Source of the DNA: Fontibacterium meridianamericanum | GTDB taxonomy: Bacteria; Pseudomonadota; Alphaproteobacteria; Pelagibacterales; Pelagibacteraceae | NCBI GenBank assembly: GCA_965235635.1 | Contig: CBDDYR010000001.1 | Span: 186,001 to 250,000 of the forward strand | Direction of reading: 5' to 3' | DNA length: 64,000 nucleotides | Part shown: positions 47,123 through 55,695 of the stretch, in pieces | How positions within the stretch are numbered: the first letter of the stretch is position 1 | How the letters are laid out: every line of letters begins with the position of its first letter | Translations under genes and position numbers: made by a program | Notes under the pieces: generated by a model | Database searches by the model: none | What the model was told of the DNA's origin: nothing | What the model saw: only the letters and a program-made list of their open reading frames with translations

Positions 47123-48583
47123 CTAATTAGTTTGACGTCTTAAAAAGGCAGGAATTTCTAAATCTGCTTTTTCTTCGTCAGTAAGATCATGTCCTAAATC
47201 TTTAAAGAATTGAGATGAGCCTTCTTTATCATTAGAAATATCTTTTAAATTTTCATCTTCAGAAAATAGTTTAGGAAAAGATGTAACCTCTTCAACTATT
47301 TGTGTATTTTCTTTTTCATTTAATACACTTAAATCTTGAGATGAAATATTTTGTTCTTGAACAGCATTAAAAGTTACGGCTTGTTCTTGAACATTCATAT
47401 GATTTAAAGCCTGGTTATTTATCTCAGCAACATGCGATGTTTCCTGGAACATATCTAGTGCTGCTGCCCCATTAGTCATTGCCTGAGGAGCTGCTGATTG
47501 AGTTGTGTAATTAGGAACAAAAGATTGCTGCGGTCTATTATAAATAGTGCTGTATCCATTGTTTCTATTATTAATATGTCTCATCATGCTAACTACTGGT
47601 TTATTGTTAATAGCTGCTTCGCCTCCTAAACCAGTTGCAACAATTGACACTCTCATTTTTCCACCTAAAGACTCCTCAAATGTGGAACCAACTAAGATTT
47701 CAGCTGAAGGATCAACTTCTGCTCTTATTTTATTAGCCGCCTCATCCACTTCAAATAGAGTGATATCATTGCCACCAGTAATATTAATTAAAAGACCTTT
47801 TGCTCCTTTTAATGAATAATCATCAATTAATGGGTTTGATAAAGCTGCTTCTGCAGACATAACTGCTCTTTTATCTCCTTCAGCCTCTCCTGTTCCCATC
47901 ATTGCTTTGCCCATACCCTTCATTACTGTTTCAATATCAGCAAAATCTAAATTGATAAGACCTGGCTTAACAATTAAATCTGTTACCCCTCTAACACCTT
48001 GCATTAAAACATTATCAGCCATCTTAAATGCTTGAGGAAAAGTAGTTTTCTCATTAGCAACTTTAAATAAATTTTGGTTAGGAATTATAATGCTAGTATC
48101 AACATATTTTTTTAATTCCTCTAAACCTCTTTCAGCAACTTTTAATCTTCCTGGTCCTTCAAAAATAAAAGGTTTTGTTACAACAGCTACTGTTAATAAA
48201 TTTAAATCTTTTGCTGCTCTTGCAATTACAGGAGCTGCCCCTGTTCCTGTTCCACCACCCATGCCTGCAGTTATGAAAACCATATTTGCACCTTGCAAAA
48301 GATTTATTAATTCATTTAAAGTTTCTTCTGCTGCAGCTTGTCCAATATCAGACTTTGCTCCTGCTCCAAGTCCTCTTGTTAAATTTGTTCCAAGTTGAAT
48401 CTTACATCCAGCTTTATTAAATTTTAAAGCTTGCGCATCAGTATTCGCAGCTACAAATTCTACTCCTTGAATTCCATAATCGATCATGTTGTTAATAGCG
48501 TTTCCTCCTGCTCCTCCAACTCCAAGAACAACTATTCTAGGCTTTAATTCTCTTAATTCTGGTACATTTATTTTTATTGTCAT
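47123..48583 (-). CDS. ftsZ: Cell division protein FtsZ
   Basis: Tubulin-like GTPase that forms the division ring. 486 aa: GTPase core (GVGGAGGNAI at 21-30, the tubulin signature GMGGGTGTGAAP at 107-118), a Gln/Asn-rich linker from about residue 340, and a C-terminal peptide IPAFLRRQ (477-484) that binds FtsA and other partners. A strong ribosome site GGGAG (48590-48594) lies 6 bases before the ATG. Its position, second in the cluster between mraZ and rsmH, is unusual: the classical place is after ftsA. Being next to the operon promoter could give it higher expression. Confidence 0.97.
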   Translation of the reverse strand: MTIKINVPELRELKPRIVVLGVGGAGGNAINNMIDYGIQGVEFVAANTDAQALKFNKAGCKIQLGTNLTRGLGAGAKSDIGQAAAEETLNELINLLQGANMVFITAGMGGGTGTGAAPVIARAAKDLNLLTVAVVTKPFIFEGPGRLKVAERGLEELKKYVDTSIIIPNQNLFKVANEKTTFPQAFKMADNVLMQGVRGVTDLIVKPGLINLDFADIETVMKGMGKAMMGTGEAEGDKRAVMSAEAALSNPLIDDYSLKGAKGLLINITGGNDITLFEVDEAANKIRAEVDPSAEILVGSTFEESLGGKMRVSIVATGLGGEAAINNKPVVSMMRHINNRNNGYSTIYNRPQQSFVPNYTTQSAAPQAMTNGAAALDMFQETSHVAEINNQALNHMNVQEQAVTFNAVQEQNISSQDLSVLNEKENTQIVEEVTSFPKLFSEDENLKDISNDKEGSSQFFKDLGHDLTDEEKADLEIPAFLRRQTN

Positions 48584-48620
48584 TTATTTCTCCCTGTTTA
48601 TTGTTATTTGTTAATATTCA

Positions 48621-49061
48621 TTAAGACCATTTTAAATCTGATCTTAATGTCTTAGCTTTTTTTCTTGCCTCTTCTCTAAATTTTGAGAACTTTGTAGGTT
48701 CCCACATTTGAAATGTTTTTCCTTGTCCCACAAAAACCACTGTTTCTTTAATTCCGGAATGATCTAAAAGTTTTTTTGGAAGTACTACTCTTCCATCAGA
48801 GTCAAAATTTAATTGAAAACTATCCGCTAATATTGAAGTTGCGAATGTATCTCTATTTTCTTCAAAGGGACTAAGACTATCTATGCTGTCACTTAATTTT
48901 TCAATTCTGCTTTGAGGACAAAATTCAATTGATGAATTTGTAAATGAAGGGTAACAAACTACACTATTGTATCCTAGAGATGATAAATGAGATCTAAAGC
49001 TAGCTGGCACTGATACTCTGCCTTTCTTGTCTAACTTGTTTTCGTACGTTGATATAAACAT
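48621..49061 (-). CDS. mraZ: MraZ transcriptional regulator
   Basis: DNA-binding regulator of the division and cell-wall cluster, 146 aa. It has two AbrB-like half domains: LDKKGRVSVPASFR at 10-23 and FDSDGRVVLPKKLL near 84-97. In E. coli, MraZ binds short TGGG-containing direct repeats in its own promoter; three such repeats with a 10-base period lie upstream at 49125-49149. First gene of the minus-strand cluster. Confidence 0.94.
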   Translation of the reverse strand: MFISTYENKLDKKGRVSVPASFRSHLSSLGYNSVVCYPSFTNSSIEFCPQSRIEKLSDSIDSLSPFEENRDTFATSILADSFQLNFDSDGRVVLPKKLLDHSGIKETVVFVGQGKTFQMWEPTKFSKFREEARKKAKTLRSDLKWS

Positions 49062-49124
49062 TTATTTTTTTTAAAAAAAAATTCCCAGTAAATTTATTCA
49101 TAAAATATTTAATATTTATCATTT

Positions 49125-49166
49125 ATGGGTTATCATGGGATAACATGGTATTTAATAGTAAGTCAA
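49125..49166 (-). promoter_or_regulatory. Probable mraZ promoter with MraZ-box repeats
   Basis: Read on the plus strand, ATGGG (49125), ATGGG (49135) and ATGGT (49145) are spaced exactly 10 bases apart. On the minus strand a TTGACT -35 candidate lies at 49161-49166, so the repeats cover the expected spacer and -10 region. This matches the layout of MraZ autorepression, although the repeats run opposite to the gene. A fourth ATGGA occurs at 49165. Confidence 0.6.
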
Positions 49167-49280
49167 TGGAGAAATGCTTTATTCATATTGTTAATTTTAT
49201 TATTTTGTTCTTATTTTGTTCTAATAAAAATCATTAAATATTAATTAAAACAATTCATCAAAATTAGGAAAAATTATTTA

Positions 49281-49648
49281 ATTGCCAGTTAGTCTGTAAG
49301 CTGGGTTCTGTCATTGAAAACGGTAATTTATCTAGGTCTATTGTCGCCAATAGACTCGAGCAACCAACCCAAACAACTCACCCAAGATTAGGCTAGATTT
49401 AAATAAATTTAAATCATGTTGTTTCTATTTGGTCTTGCTCCCAGTGGGGTTTTCCATGCGGTTTTTGTTGCCAAAAACCCGGTGTGCTCTTACCACACCT
49501 TTTCACCCTTGCCTTGATGAGGCGGTTTATTTTCTGTGGCACTGTCCCTGAGGTCACCCTCGCCAGCTATTAGCTGGCACTGTTATCTTGTGGAGCCCAG
49601 ACTTTCCTCTTTGAAAAATATCAAAGCTACCGTTCAACTAACTGGCGC
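49281..49648 (-). ncRNA. rnpB: RNase P RNA
   Basis: Catalytic RNA that matures tRNA 5' ends, bacterial type A. Conserved blocks are present on the minus strand: GAGGAAAGTCTGGGCTCCAC near the 5' end, AGGGTGAAAAGGTGTGGTAA and GAGCACACCGG in the middle, and GACAGAACCCAGCTTA near the 3' end. P1 is closed by GCCAGTTAGT (5', 49637-49646) with ACTAACTGGC (3', 49284-49293), which sets the ends. About 365 nt. It lies just upstream of mraZ, its common location in alphaproteobacteria. Confidence 0.96.
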
Positions 49649-49653
49649 TTTTA

Positions 49654-49682
49654 AAGATATATTAAAAAAAATTAAAATTCAA
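49654..49682 (-). promoter_or_regulatory. Possible rnpB promoter
   Basis: On the minus strand TTGAAT (49677-49682) and TATCTT (49654-49659) are separated by 17 bases, ending 6-8 bases before the inferred 5' end of RNase P RNA. Matches are 5/6 and 4/6. Chance matches are common in AT-rich DNA, so this is tentative. Confidence 0.4.
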
Positions 49683-49685
49683 CTA

Positions 49686-50405
49686 TTAAATGAATTTTTG
49701 TAAATTATTTAGAATTAAGTAACATTCTTGATCAAAAATACCATTGATCAACTCTTGTCTATACCTTCGTTGAAAAGCTTTTATAAAATTCTTATCTAAG
49801 CGACCTGCTGTTAAAACTCTTGAATATCCTAGCTTTTTTATCATCTTTAACATATTTTTTTTGTTAATATTTATTAATTTTTTTAATCTAAAGCTCTTAA
49901 TAAATTTTTGATCCAGTGAATGCCAAATCGCTAAATCATTTTTATAAAGTTTTTTCCATGGAAATTTTTCTCCAGGATCTTTTTTTCTATTTGGAGCAAT
50001 ATCTGAATGACCAGTAATATTAATATTTTGAATATTAAATTTTTTTTTTAACATTTTTAGGACCTTAATAAGTTGGTTAATTTGTGTATTTGGAAAATTT
50101 TGGTAACCATATTGATGACCTTTGTTTTCAAGCTCAATTCCAATAGAGGTCTTATTTAAATTTTTAAAATTAAACCAATTTGAAATACCTGCATGCCACG
50201 CAATGTTGTTATCTTTTACTAATTGTGAAATTTTTCCATTTCTATCTATGATATAATGACTACTTACCTCGTGTTTTTTTGAGAGAAGTCTTTCTACCGC
50301 TGATTGTAAAGATCTCATTCCTGTATAGTGAATAACAATTGAATGAATTTTTCGTCTTTTATTGTGGAATATAAAATTGGGAGAACTTAAATATTTAATT
50401 TTCAT
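49686..50405 (-). CDS. N-acetylmuramoyl-L-alanine amidase, AmpD-like
   Basis: Amidase_2 (T7 lysozyme fold) zinc enzyme that cuts the bond between MurNAc and the stem peptide, probably acting on recycled anhydro-muropeptides in the cytoplasm. 239 aa with no signal peptide. Zinc ligands are H26 (VIHYTG), H133 (TGHSDIAP) and D143 (KDPGEKFPW). The C-terminal 60 residues look like a peptidoglycan-binding domain (KAFQRRYRQ). The stop lies within the putative rnpB promoter region. Either AmpD or AmiD-like naming is possible. Confidence 0.9.
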   Translation of the reverse strand: MKIKYLSSPNFIFHNKRRKIHSIVIHYTGMRSLQSAVERLLSKKHEVSSHYIIDRNGKISQLVKDNNIAWHAGISNWFNFKNLNKTSIGIELENKGHQYGYQNFPNTQINQLIKVLKMLKKKFNIQNINITGHSDIAPNRKKDPGEKFPWKKLYKNDLAIWHSLDQKFIKSFRLKKLININKKNMLKMIKKLGYSRVLTAGRLDKNFIKAFQRRYRQELINGIFDQECYLILNNLQKFI

Positions 50406-50412
50406 CTTTAAA

Positions 50413-50455
50413 ACCCAAAATACACTAAAAAGTATTATACTTCTTGGGTATTTTT
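50413..50455. other. Hairpin in the divergent gap between the amidase and mlaA
   Basis: ACCCAA (50413-50418) pairs with TTGGGT (50444-50449), with an inner AGTAT/ATACT pairing (50431-50441), followed by five T on the plus strand. No plus-strand gene lies upstream, so it is not an ordinary terminator; it may be a leader structure or operator. Confidence 0.35.
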
Positions 50456-50501
50456 AATATGTAATTATAGTAAATATGTATATATAGACGATTTTAAGAT
50501 T

Positions 50502-51257
50502 ATGAAAAAAATATTTTTAGTTATAGCATTTTTGGCAGTATTCAATTCAAAACCTGTCTACTCTGTCGAGCTTCCTGATTGCAACGAAGATATTAATAGA
50601 GCAGTATTTAGTTTTAACATGACGGTTGATAAATATTTTTTTAAACCTGTGGCTGAAGTTTATAATCTTTTGCCAGTCGAAATTAGAAGTGGAATAAATA
50701 ATGCTTTATTAAATATAGATTCTACTCTTTCTGTTCCAAACCAAATTTTACAAGGAAACTTTGGCGAAGCTGTAATATCTATTTCGCGCTTTGCAATAAA
50801 TTCTACGGTTGGAATTCTTGGTTTATTTGATCCAGCAACTGCTCTTGGAATTGAAAAAACAAATAGAGAAGACTTTGGTCAAACGCTTGCTGTTTGGGGC
50901 GTTGGTCATGGTTGTTACGCTGTCGTTCCATTCCTTGGACCATCAAGTCCTAGAGATGCAGTTGGAAGAATTCTTGGAATTTATGGAGATTATTTCTACA
51001 TGGTATCAGCTGGTGACAGAACAGCTTTTGGAGAAAACCTTGGAGATACAGTCTATTGGTCAACTAAAGGTACTGAGATTATTAATTTTAGATCACAAAA
51101 TATTAAAAGTGCAGAAAATTTAGAAAAAAATTCCTTAGATTTATATTCTGCATATAAAAGTTTATATTTACAAAGAAGAGAAAATTTAGTTAAGAACGTC
51201 AAAAGATCAGAAAGCCAGTACGGTGCAGGCGACGATGAATGGAAAAAAATTAGATAA
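50502..51257 (+). CDS. mlaA: MlaA (VacJ) family outer-membrane lipid-asymmetry protein
   Basis: Outer-membrane component that removes misplaced phospholipids from the outer leaflet and passes them to MlaC. 251 aa. Family stretches: NRAVFSFNMTVDKYFFKPVAE, SVPNQILQGN, REDFGQTLAVWGVGHGCYAVVPFLGPSSPRD (in parts) and YGDYF. The signal peptide (about residues 1-21) has no lipobox cysteine; the first cysteine is at 27, so the protein may not be lipid-modified like E. coli MlaA. It is followed after 18 bases by mlaC. Confidence 0.93.
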   Translation: MKKIFLVIAFLAVFNSKPVYSVELPDCNEDINRAVFSFNMTVDKYFFKPVAEVYNLLPVEIRSGINNALLNIDSTLSVPNQILQGNFGEAVISISRFAINSTVGILGLFDPATALGIEKTNREDFGQTLAVWGVGHGCYAVVPFLGPSSPRDAVGRILGIYGDYFYMVSAGDRTAFGENLGDTVYWSTKGTEIINFRSQNIKSAENLEKNSLDLYSAYKSLYLQRRENLVKNVKRSESQYGAGDDEWKKIR

Positions 51258-51275
51258 TATTTCTAATTAAAAATA

Positions 51276-51875
51276 ATGTCTCACTTAATAAAAAAAATAT
51301 TTTTTTATATAAGTATTGTTTTATTAATATCTTCAAATTCTTATTCCGCTGAAAGTAATGCAGAAGCTTTTGTTCTTAAATTAACCGATGAAGCAAAAAT
51401 TATTTTCAATGACAAATCACTTAATAAAGAATCTAGAATTAAAAAACTAAATGATCTTTCATTAAAATATTTAGATTTAGATGCTCTTGCTGGTTATACG
51501 CTTGGTGACTATAGAGAAAAAGCTACAAATTCTGAAAGAGAAAATTTTAATAAACTATTTAAAGAATATTTTATAAAAAACATGTCTTCTAAATTAAATG
51601 ATTTTGCAGATCAAGACCTTAAAATTATAGATTCAAAAAGAATTAATGAAAATAATATTATCGTAAGCACGAAAATCTTTTCAAAAAAAGATGCTCAAGA
51701 AATTGCTGTTGAATGGAGAATTTATATTAAAGACGCAAAACTTCTTGCAAGAGACCTAGTGGTTGAGGGGTTAAGTTTAGCAAGAACACAAAAAGAGGAA
51801 TTTGCCTCAATAATAGCAAGCAAAGGTTTTTCTGGCGTAATTAGCGCCTTAGAGAATTTTAATAAATCAAATTAG
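51276..51875 (+). CDS. mlaC: MlaC-family periplasmic phospholipid-binding protein
   Basis: Periplasmic shuttle that carries phospholipids between MlaA and the inner-membrane MlaFEDB complex. 199 aa, with a signal peptide up to about residue 25 (SYSAES). Typical features are the SLKYLDLDALAGYTLGDYREKAT and LNKLFKEYFIKN region and the C-terminal VVEGLSLARTQKEEFASII. mlaB, mlaD, mlaE and mlaF are not in this window. Ends 12 bases before the 3' end of the convergent tRNA gene. Confidence 0.92.
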   Translation: MSHLIKKIFFYISIVLLISSNSYSAESNAEAFVLKLTDEAKIIFNDKSLNKESRIKKLNDLSLKYLDLDALAGYTLGDYREKATNSERENFNKLFKEYFIKNMSSKLNDFADQDLKIIDSKRINENNIIVSTKIFSKKDAQEIAVEWRIYIKDAKLLARDLVVEGLSLARTQKEEFASIIASKGFSGVISALENFNKSN

Positions 51876-51887
51876 ATTAAATTGAAT

Positions 51888-51964
51888 TGGTGGGCCCGCA
51901 GGGATTTGAACCCCGGACAACCCCGTTATGAGCGGGGGGCTCTAACCAGCTGAGCTACAGGCCC
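51888..51964 (-). tRNA. tRNA with CAT anticodon, probably tRNA-Ile2
   Basis: A complete 77-nt cloverleaf with encoded CCA. Acceptor GGGCCTG pairs with CGGGCCC, the D arm is GCTC/GAGC, the anticodon stem CCCCG/CGGGG holds the loop CTCATAA, and the T arm carries TTCAAAT. The anticodon is CAT. A normal G1-C72 pair and lack of the three G-C pairs of initiator tRNA exclude fMet. The overall sequence resembles tRNA-Ile(CAT), whose C34 is turned to lysidine to read AUA; elongator tRNA-Met is the alternative. An AT-rich genome uses many AUA codons, which fits. Confidence 0.92.
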
Positions 51965-52010
51965 GTTTCAAACGGATATAACATTAAAAATATAGTTTAT
52001 TAACTAAATT

Positions 52011-53882
52011 CTAACTATCAAAGAAACTTTTTAATTGTCTAGATCTACTAGGATGTTTTAATTTTCTTAAAGCTTTAGCTTCAATTTGTCTTATCCTTTC
52101 ACGAGTAACTGAGAACTGTTGACCAACTTCTTCTAAGGTGTGATCTGTATTCATTCCAATTCCAAAACGCATTCTTAAAACTCTTTCTTCTCTTGGAGTT
52201 AATGTTGCTAAAATTTTTGTAGTTGTATTTCTAAGTCCACTTTGGATCGCAGCATCAACTGGTATTAATGCATTCTTATCTTCTATAAAGTCTCCTAGAT
52301 TACTATCCTCTTCATCTCCAACTGGAGTTTCAAGTGACACGGGTTCTTTAGCAATTTTCAACACTTTTCTAACTTTATCTAAAGGCATAGCTAATTTTTT
52401 AGCTAATTCCTCAGGTGTAGGCTCTCTTCCAAATTCACTAAGCATCTGTCTTGATGTTCTAACAATTTTATTAATTGTTTCGATCATGTGTACTGGTATT
52501 CTAATGGTTCTCGCTTGATCAGCAATTGATCTTGTAATCGCTTGTCTGATCCACCACGTTGCGTAAGTTGAAAATTTATAACCTCTTCTATATTCAAATT
52601 TATCAACGGCCTTCATAAGACCAATGTTACCTTCTTGAATTAAATCCAAGAACTGTAATCCTCTATTGGTATATTTTTTAGCAATCGAAATAACTAATCT
52701 TAAATTAGCTTCAATCATTTCTTTCTTGGCAATTCTAGATTCTCTTTCACCTTTTTTAATTTTATTAACTAAAATTTTAAAATCTGAAACTGGAAGTCCT
52801 ATATCTTTACTAATCTGAATTAATTTGCTCTTAATATTTTCATATTCTTTTTTCTCTTTAGTAAAAAAGTTATGCCATTTTTTATTTTCTCCCAAAAAAC
52901 TTTCAAAATTTGGATTAATTTCATTTCCAACATAAAATTTTATAAATTCTTCTCTAGGAATTCCATGTTTAGAGGAAAGCCTTAGAAGTTCTCCATCAAA
53001 ATTAATTAATTTTTTATTCTCAACATAATTTAGTTGTACTAATTCTTCTTGTGTTGCTGGATTTAGTTGTAATTGCAAGATATCTTGACTGATTTCTTCT
53101 TTAATTGATTGATAATTCTTTTCTTTGCTTGGACTAAACTTAGATCTAGCAAGTACAGTTTCTAGCTTTTCTTTTTGATAAGAAATAAGTTTCTTATAAT
53201 TTTTTGATAATTTTTCAAAAGTCTTTAAAATTTTTGGCTTAAGTTCAATTTCAAGAGCAGCTAAAGAAATATTATATTCATCATTCTCTTCTTCAATGGC
53301 TTCAACACTTTTATTATCTGGATCTTCTTCTTTGTCTTTTTTTGACTTTGGTTCTTTAGCTAACTTTTCAACACTTTTTGCTGCTAAAGCTTTTGTAAAA
53401 TTCTCATCTTCTAGATAATTACTATCAAGATCGATAATATCTCTAACCAGCATTTCATTAGCATTTAATTTATCTTTCCATTCAAAGATTTTTTTAGCCA
53501 TTAATGGACTTTCTGCTAACGCAGAAACCATTACATATTTTCCAGATTCTATTCTTTTTGCGATTGCAATTTCGCCCTCTCTAGATAGAAGCTCAACGCC
53601 CCCCATTTCTCTAAGATACATTCGAATTGGATCATCACTTCTTTCAGAAGTTTTTTCAGCTTTTGGGGCCTCTTCTTTTGTCTTAACTTTAAAATCAGAC
53701 TTTTGTTTTACTAAGGTAATAAGATTATCAAAAATATTTAAAACAGCCTTTTCTAAACTTTCTGGATTACTGTTTCTTTTTCCTAGAGATTTTTTTAATT
53801 CTTCATGAGTAATAAATCCTCGAGCTTTTCCTCGCTCAAGCAATTTCTCAAATGATTTTGAAATAAGCTTATCTGCTTTCAC
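52011..53882 (-). CDS. rpoD: RNA polymerase primary sigma factor RpoD
   Basis: Housekeeping sigma70, 623 aa. Region 1.1 at the N-terminus, region 1.2 (DPIRMYLREMGGVELLSREGE), a Lys/Glu-rich non-conserved region, then regions 2.1-2.4 (NLRLVISIAKKY, RGLQFLDLIQEGN, KFSTYATWWIRQAI), region 3 and region 4.2 (TLEEVGQQFSVTRERIRQIE). It is preceded by dnaG, the conserved macromolecular-synthesis arrangement, and followed by a tRNA gene. Confidence 0.97.
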   Translation of the reverse strand: MKADKLISKSFEKLLERGKARGFITHEELKKSLGKRNSNPESLEKAVLNIFDNLITLVKQKSDFKVKTKEEAPKAEKTSERSDDPIRMYLREMGGVELLSREGEIAIAKRIESGKYVMVSALAESPLMAKKIFEWKDKLNANEMLVRDIIDLDSNYLEDENFTKALAAKSVEKLAKEPKSKKDKEEDPDNKSVEAIEEENDEYNISLAALEIELKPKILKTFEKLSKNYKKLISYQKEKLETVLARSKFSPSKEKNYQSIKEEISQDILQLQLNPATQEELVQLNYVENKKLINFDGELLRLSSKHGIPREEFIKFYVGNEINPNFESFLGENKKWHNFFTKEKKEYENIKSKLIQISKDIGLPVSDFKILVNKIKKGERESRIAKKEMIEANLRLVISIAKKYTNRGLQFLDLIQEGNIGLMKAVDKFEYRRGYKFSTYATWWIRQAITRSIADQARTIRIPVHMIETINKIVRTSRQMLSEFGREPTPEELAKKLAMPLDKVRKVLKIAKEPVSLETPVGDEEDSNLGDFIEDKNALIPVDAAIQSGLRNTTTKILATLTPREERVLRMRFGIGMNTDHTLEEVGQQFSVTRERIRQIEAKALRKLKHPSRSRQLKSFFDS

Positions 53883-53934
53883 TTTAATATCTGTTTATTG
53901 AAGCAGTATATATATTTACTGGGATAGAAAATTA

Positions 53935-55695
53935 CTAGACTTTTTTTGATGCTACAATCTGGTCTTTTAAGGTTAAAAGTTCATTATACTGAGCCTCGTT
54001 CATATTTTTGGATAATGATTCTTCGGCGTCTTTTAATTTACTCTCAAGTTTTAAATTATTAATTTGTTCAATCAAATCCTCTAAAAAATTATCAAACTTT
54101 TCTTCATTTAAATTTTCGGAAATTCCTTTTATAGATGAAAACTCATTTATATCTCTAATAATTTGAACAAAATTATTTTCTTCTAAATGCTTTAATAAAT
54201 TAAATTGTTTAAAAGTCTCAATCTTATCTAAAATATTTATTAAAACTTTTTTTAATTCTTCTAAATTCTTGTTATAAAAATTAATTAAAGAGAGTTTTTC
54301 TGATTTATTTTTTAAAATTTGAACATTATTTAAAAAAAGATACATCAAAGAAAATTCTTTTAACTCAAAAGATGAGTATCTTGTAATTTTTCTTGTAAGC
54401 TCTTTAGTCTTATTTAATGGTTTAAGATTTTTAGTTTTTCTATTGGAGAATTGTTCAAAAATTTTATTTTTAAAAAAATTTACATAATATTTTTTTACAG
54501 TTGAATCTTGAATTAACAAACACAAGTCCATTAATTTTTTTTCAAATCCTGCTCTTGCTTCTGGTTGCTCTGATTTTAAATCTTGTAAGTTATTTTCAAA
54601 AATAAAGTTTCCAATATCAATTTTTTGATCTATTAAACTTGTAAAATTATTTTTTCCATTTTTTCTTACAAAAGAATCTGGATCAAAGCCATTTGGTAAA
54701 ATCAAAAACGATAATGAATAATTTGGCTTCATGTAAGCAATTAATTTTTCTGAAATTTTATGTGCAGCATTTTGTCCGCTTCTATCGCCATCAAAACAAA
54801 TTATTGGATGATTAAAATAACGCCATATTAAATTTAAATGAGAGTCAGTCATTGCTGTGCCAAGTGTGGCAACTACATTTTTAAAACCAGCCTGATAAAG
54901 ACTAATTGCATCCATGTATCCTTCAACAACAAAAACAATTCTGCTTTGTTTGTTTTCATTTTTGGCGTTATTTAAATTATATAAATTAAATCCTTTTTTA
55001 AAAAATTCAGTTTCTGGTGAGTTAATATATTTTGCTAAGTAATTCTGGCTTAAGGCTCTTCCGCCAAATCCAATAACTTTATTATTGTAATCAAAAATTG
55101 GAAAAATTAATCTATTTTTAAACCGATCTATAAGTTTATTATTTTTTTCATCATAAAAAAATATTCCGCTCTCAATAAGTTCCTTTTGATTAAAATTATT
55201 AAACAACGAAAGACTTAAACCGTGCTCTCCCGAATATCCTATTTTAAATGCAGACAATATTTCTTGTGTTAAACCTCTTCCAAGAGCGTACTTTTTAACA
55301 CTTTCACTTTCAGAAAAGTTTTTTTGATAATTTTGTAAAGCAATTGTTAATATTTCATCATATTTTTTTCTTTTATTTTCTACTTCAATATTTTCTTTGG
55401 TAAATTTAAATGCTGGCATCCCAGCTTTTGCTGCTAACTTTCTAACAGCATCACCAAAATTTAATTTTTCAACCTTAACTAAGAAATCAAAAATGTTTCC
55501 ATGCTCTCCTGAACTAAAACAATGATAAAATCCCTTCTCATCATTAATAGTAAAGGACGGGGTTTTTTCTTTAGAAAATGGAGATAGACCAACAAATTCT
55601 CTACCTCTTCTTTTTAATTGAACAGAAGCTCCTACTATGTCAGAAACTTTTATTCGTTGTTTAATCTCTTCTAAGTACTCTTTTGGAAATTTCAT
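53935..55695 (-). CDS. dnaG: DNA primase DnaG
   Basis: Makes RNA primers for replication. 586 aa: N-terminal zinc-ribbon-like domain, TOPRIM catalytic core (VFVVEGYMDAISL with the catalytic Glu, and FDGDRSGQ), and a variable helicase-binding C-terminus. The usual Cys-His-Cys-Cys zinc ligands are replaced: S38, S41, C59, S62 (SPFSKEK ... YHCFSSGEHG). From memory this loss is shared by other alphaproteobacterial primases, so it is unlikely to be a defect. Overlaps the yqeY stop by 4 bases and lies upstream of rpoD. Confidence 0.96.
   Translation of the reverse strand: MKFPKEYLEEIKQRIKVSDIVGASVQLKRRGREFVGLSPFSKEKTPSFTINDEKGFYHCFSSGEHGNIFDFLVKVEKLNFGDAVRKLAAKAGMPAFKFTKENIEVENKRKKYDEILTIALQNYQKNFSESESVKKYALGRGLTQEILSAFKIGYSGEHGLSLSLFNNFNQKELIESGIFFYDEKNNKLIDRFKNRLIFPIFDYNNKVIGFGGRALSQNYLAKYINSPETEFFKKGFNLYNLNNAKNENKQSRIVFVVEGYMDAISLYQAGFKNVVATLGTAMTDSHLNLIWRYFNHPIICFDGDRSGQNAAHKISEKLIAYMKPNYSLSFLILPNGFDPDSFVRKNGKNNFTSLIDQKIDIGNFIFENNLQDLKSEQPEARAGFEKKLMDLCLLIQDSTVKKYYVNFFKNKIFEQFSNRKTKNLKPLNKTKELTRKITRYSSFELKEFSLMYLFLNNVQILKNKSEKLSLINFYNKNLEELKKVLINILDKIETFKQFNLLKHLEENNFVQIIRDINEFSSIKGISENLNEEKFDNFLEDLIEQINNLKLESKLKDAEESLSKNMNEAQYNELLTLKDQIVASKKV

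Noticed and set aside
48090..48398. Open frame on the plus strand opposite ftsZ (similar cases opposite ligA, asmA and lpxC)
   Set aside because: Antisense shadows of well-supported genes, with low-complexity products and no ribosome sites.
51888..51964. tRNA-fMet, because the anticodon is CAT
   Set aside because: Position 1:72 is a normal G-C pair and the anticodon stem lacks the three G-C pairs of initiators; tRNA-Ile2 fits better.
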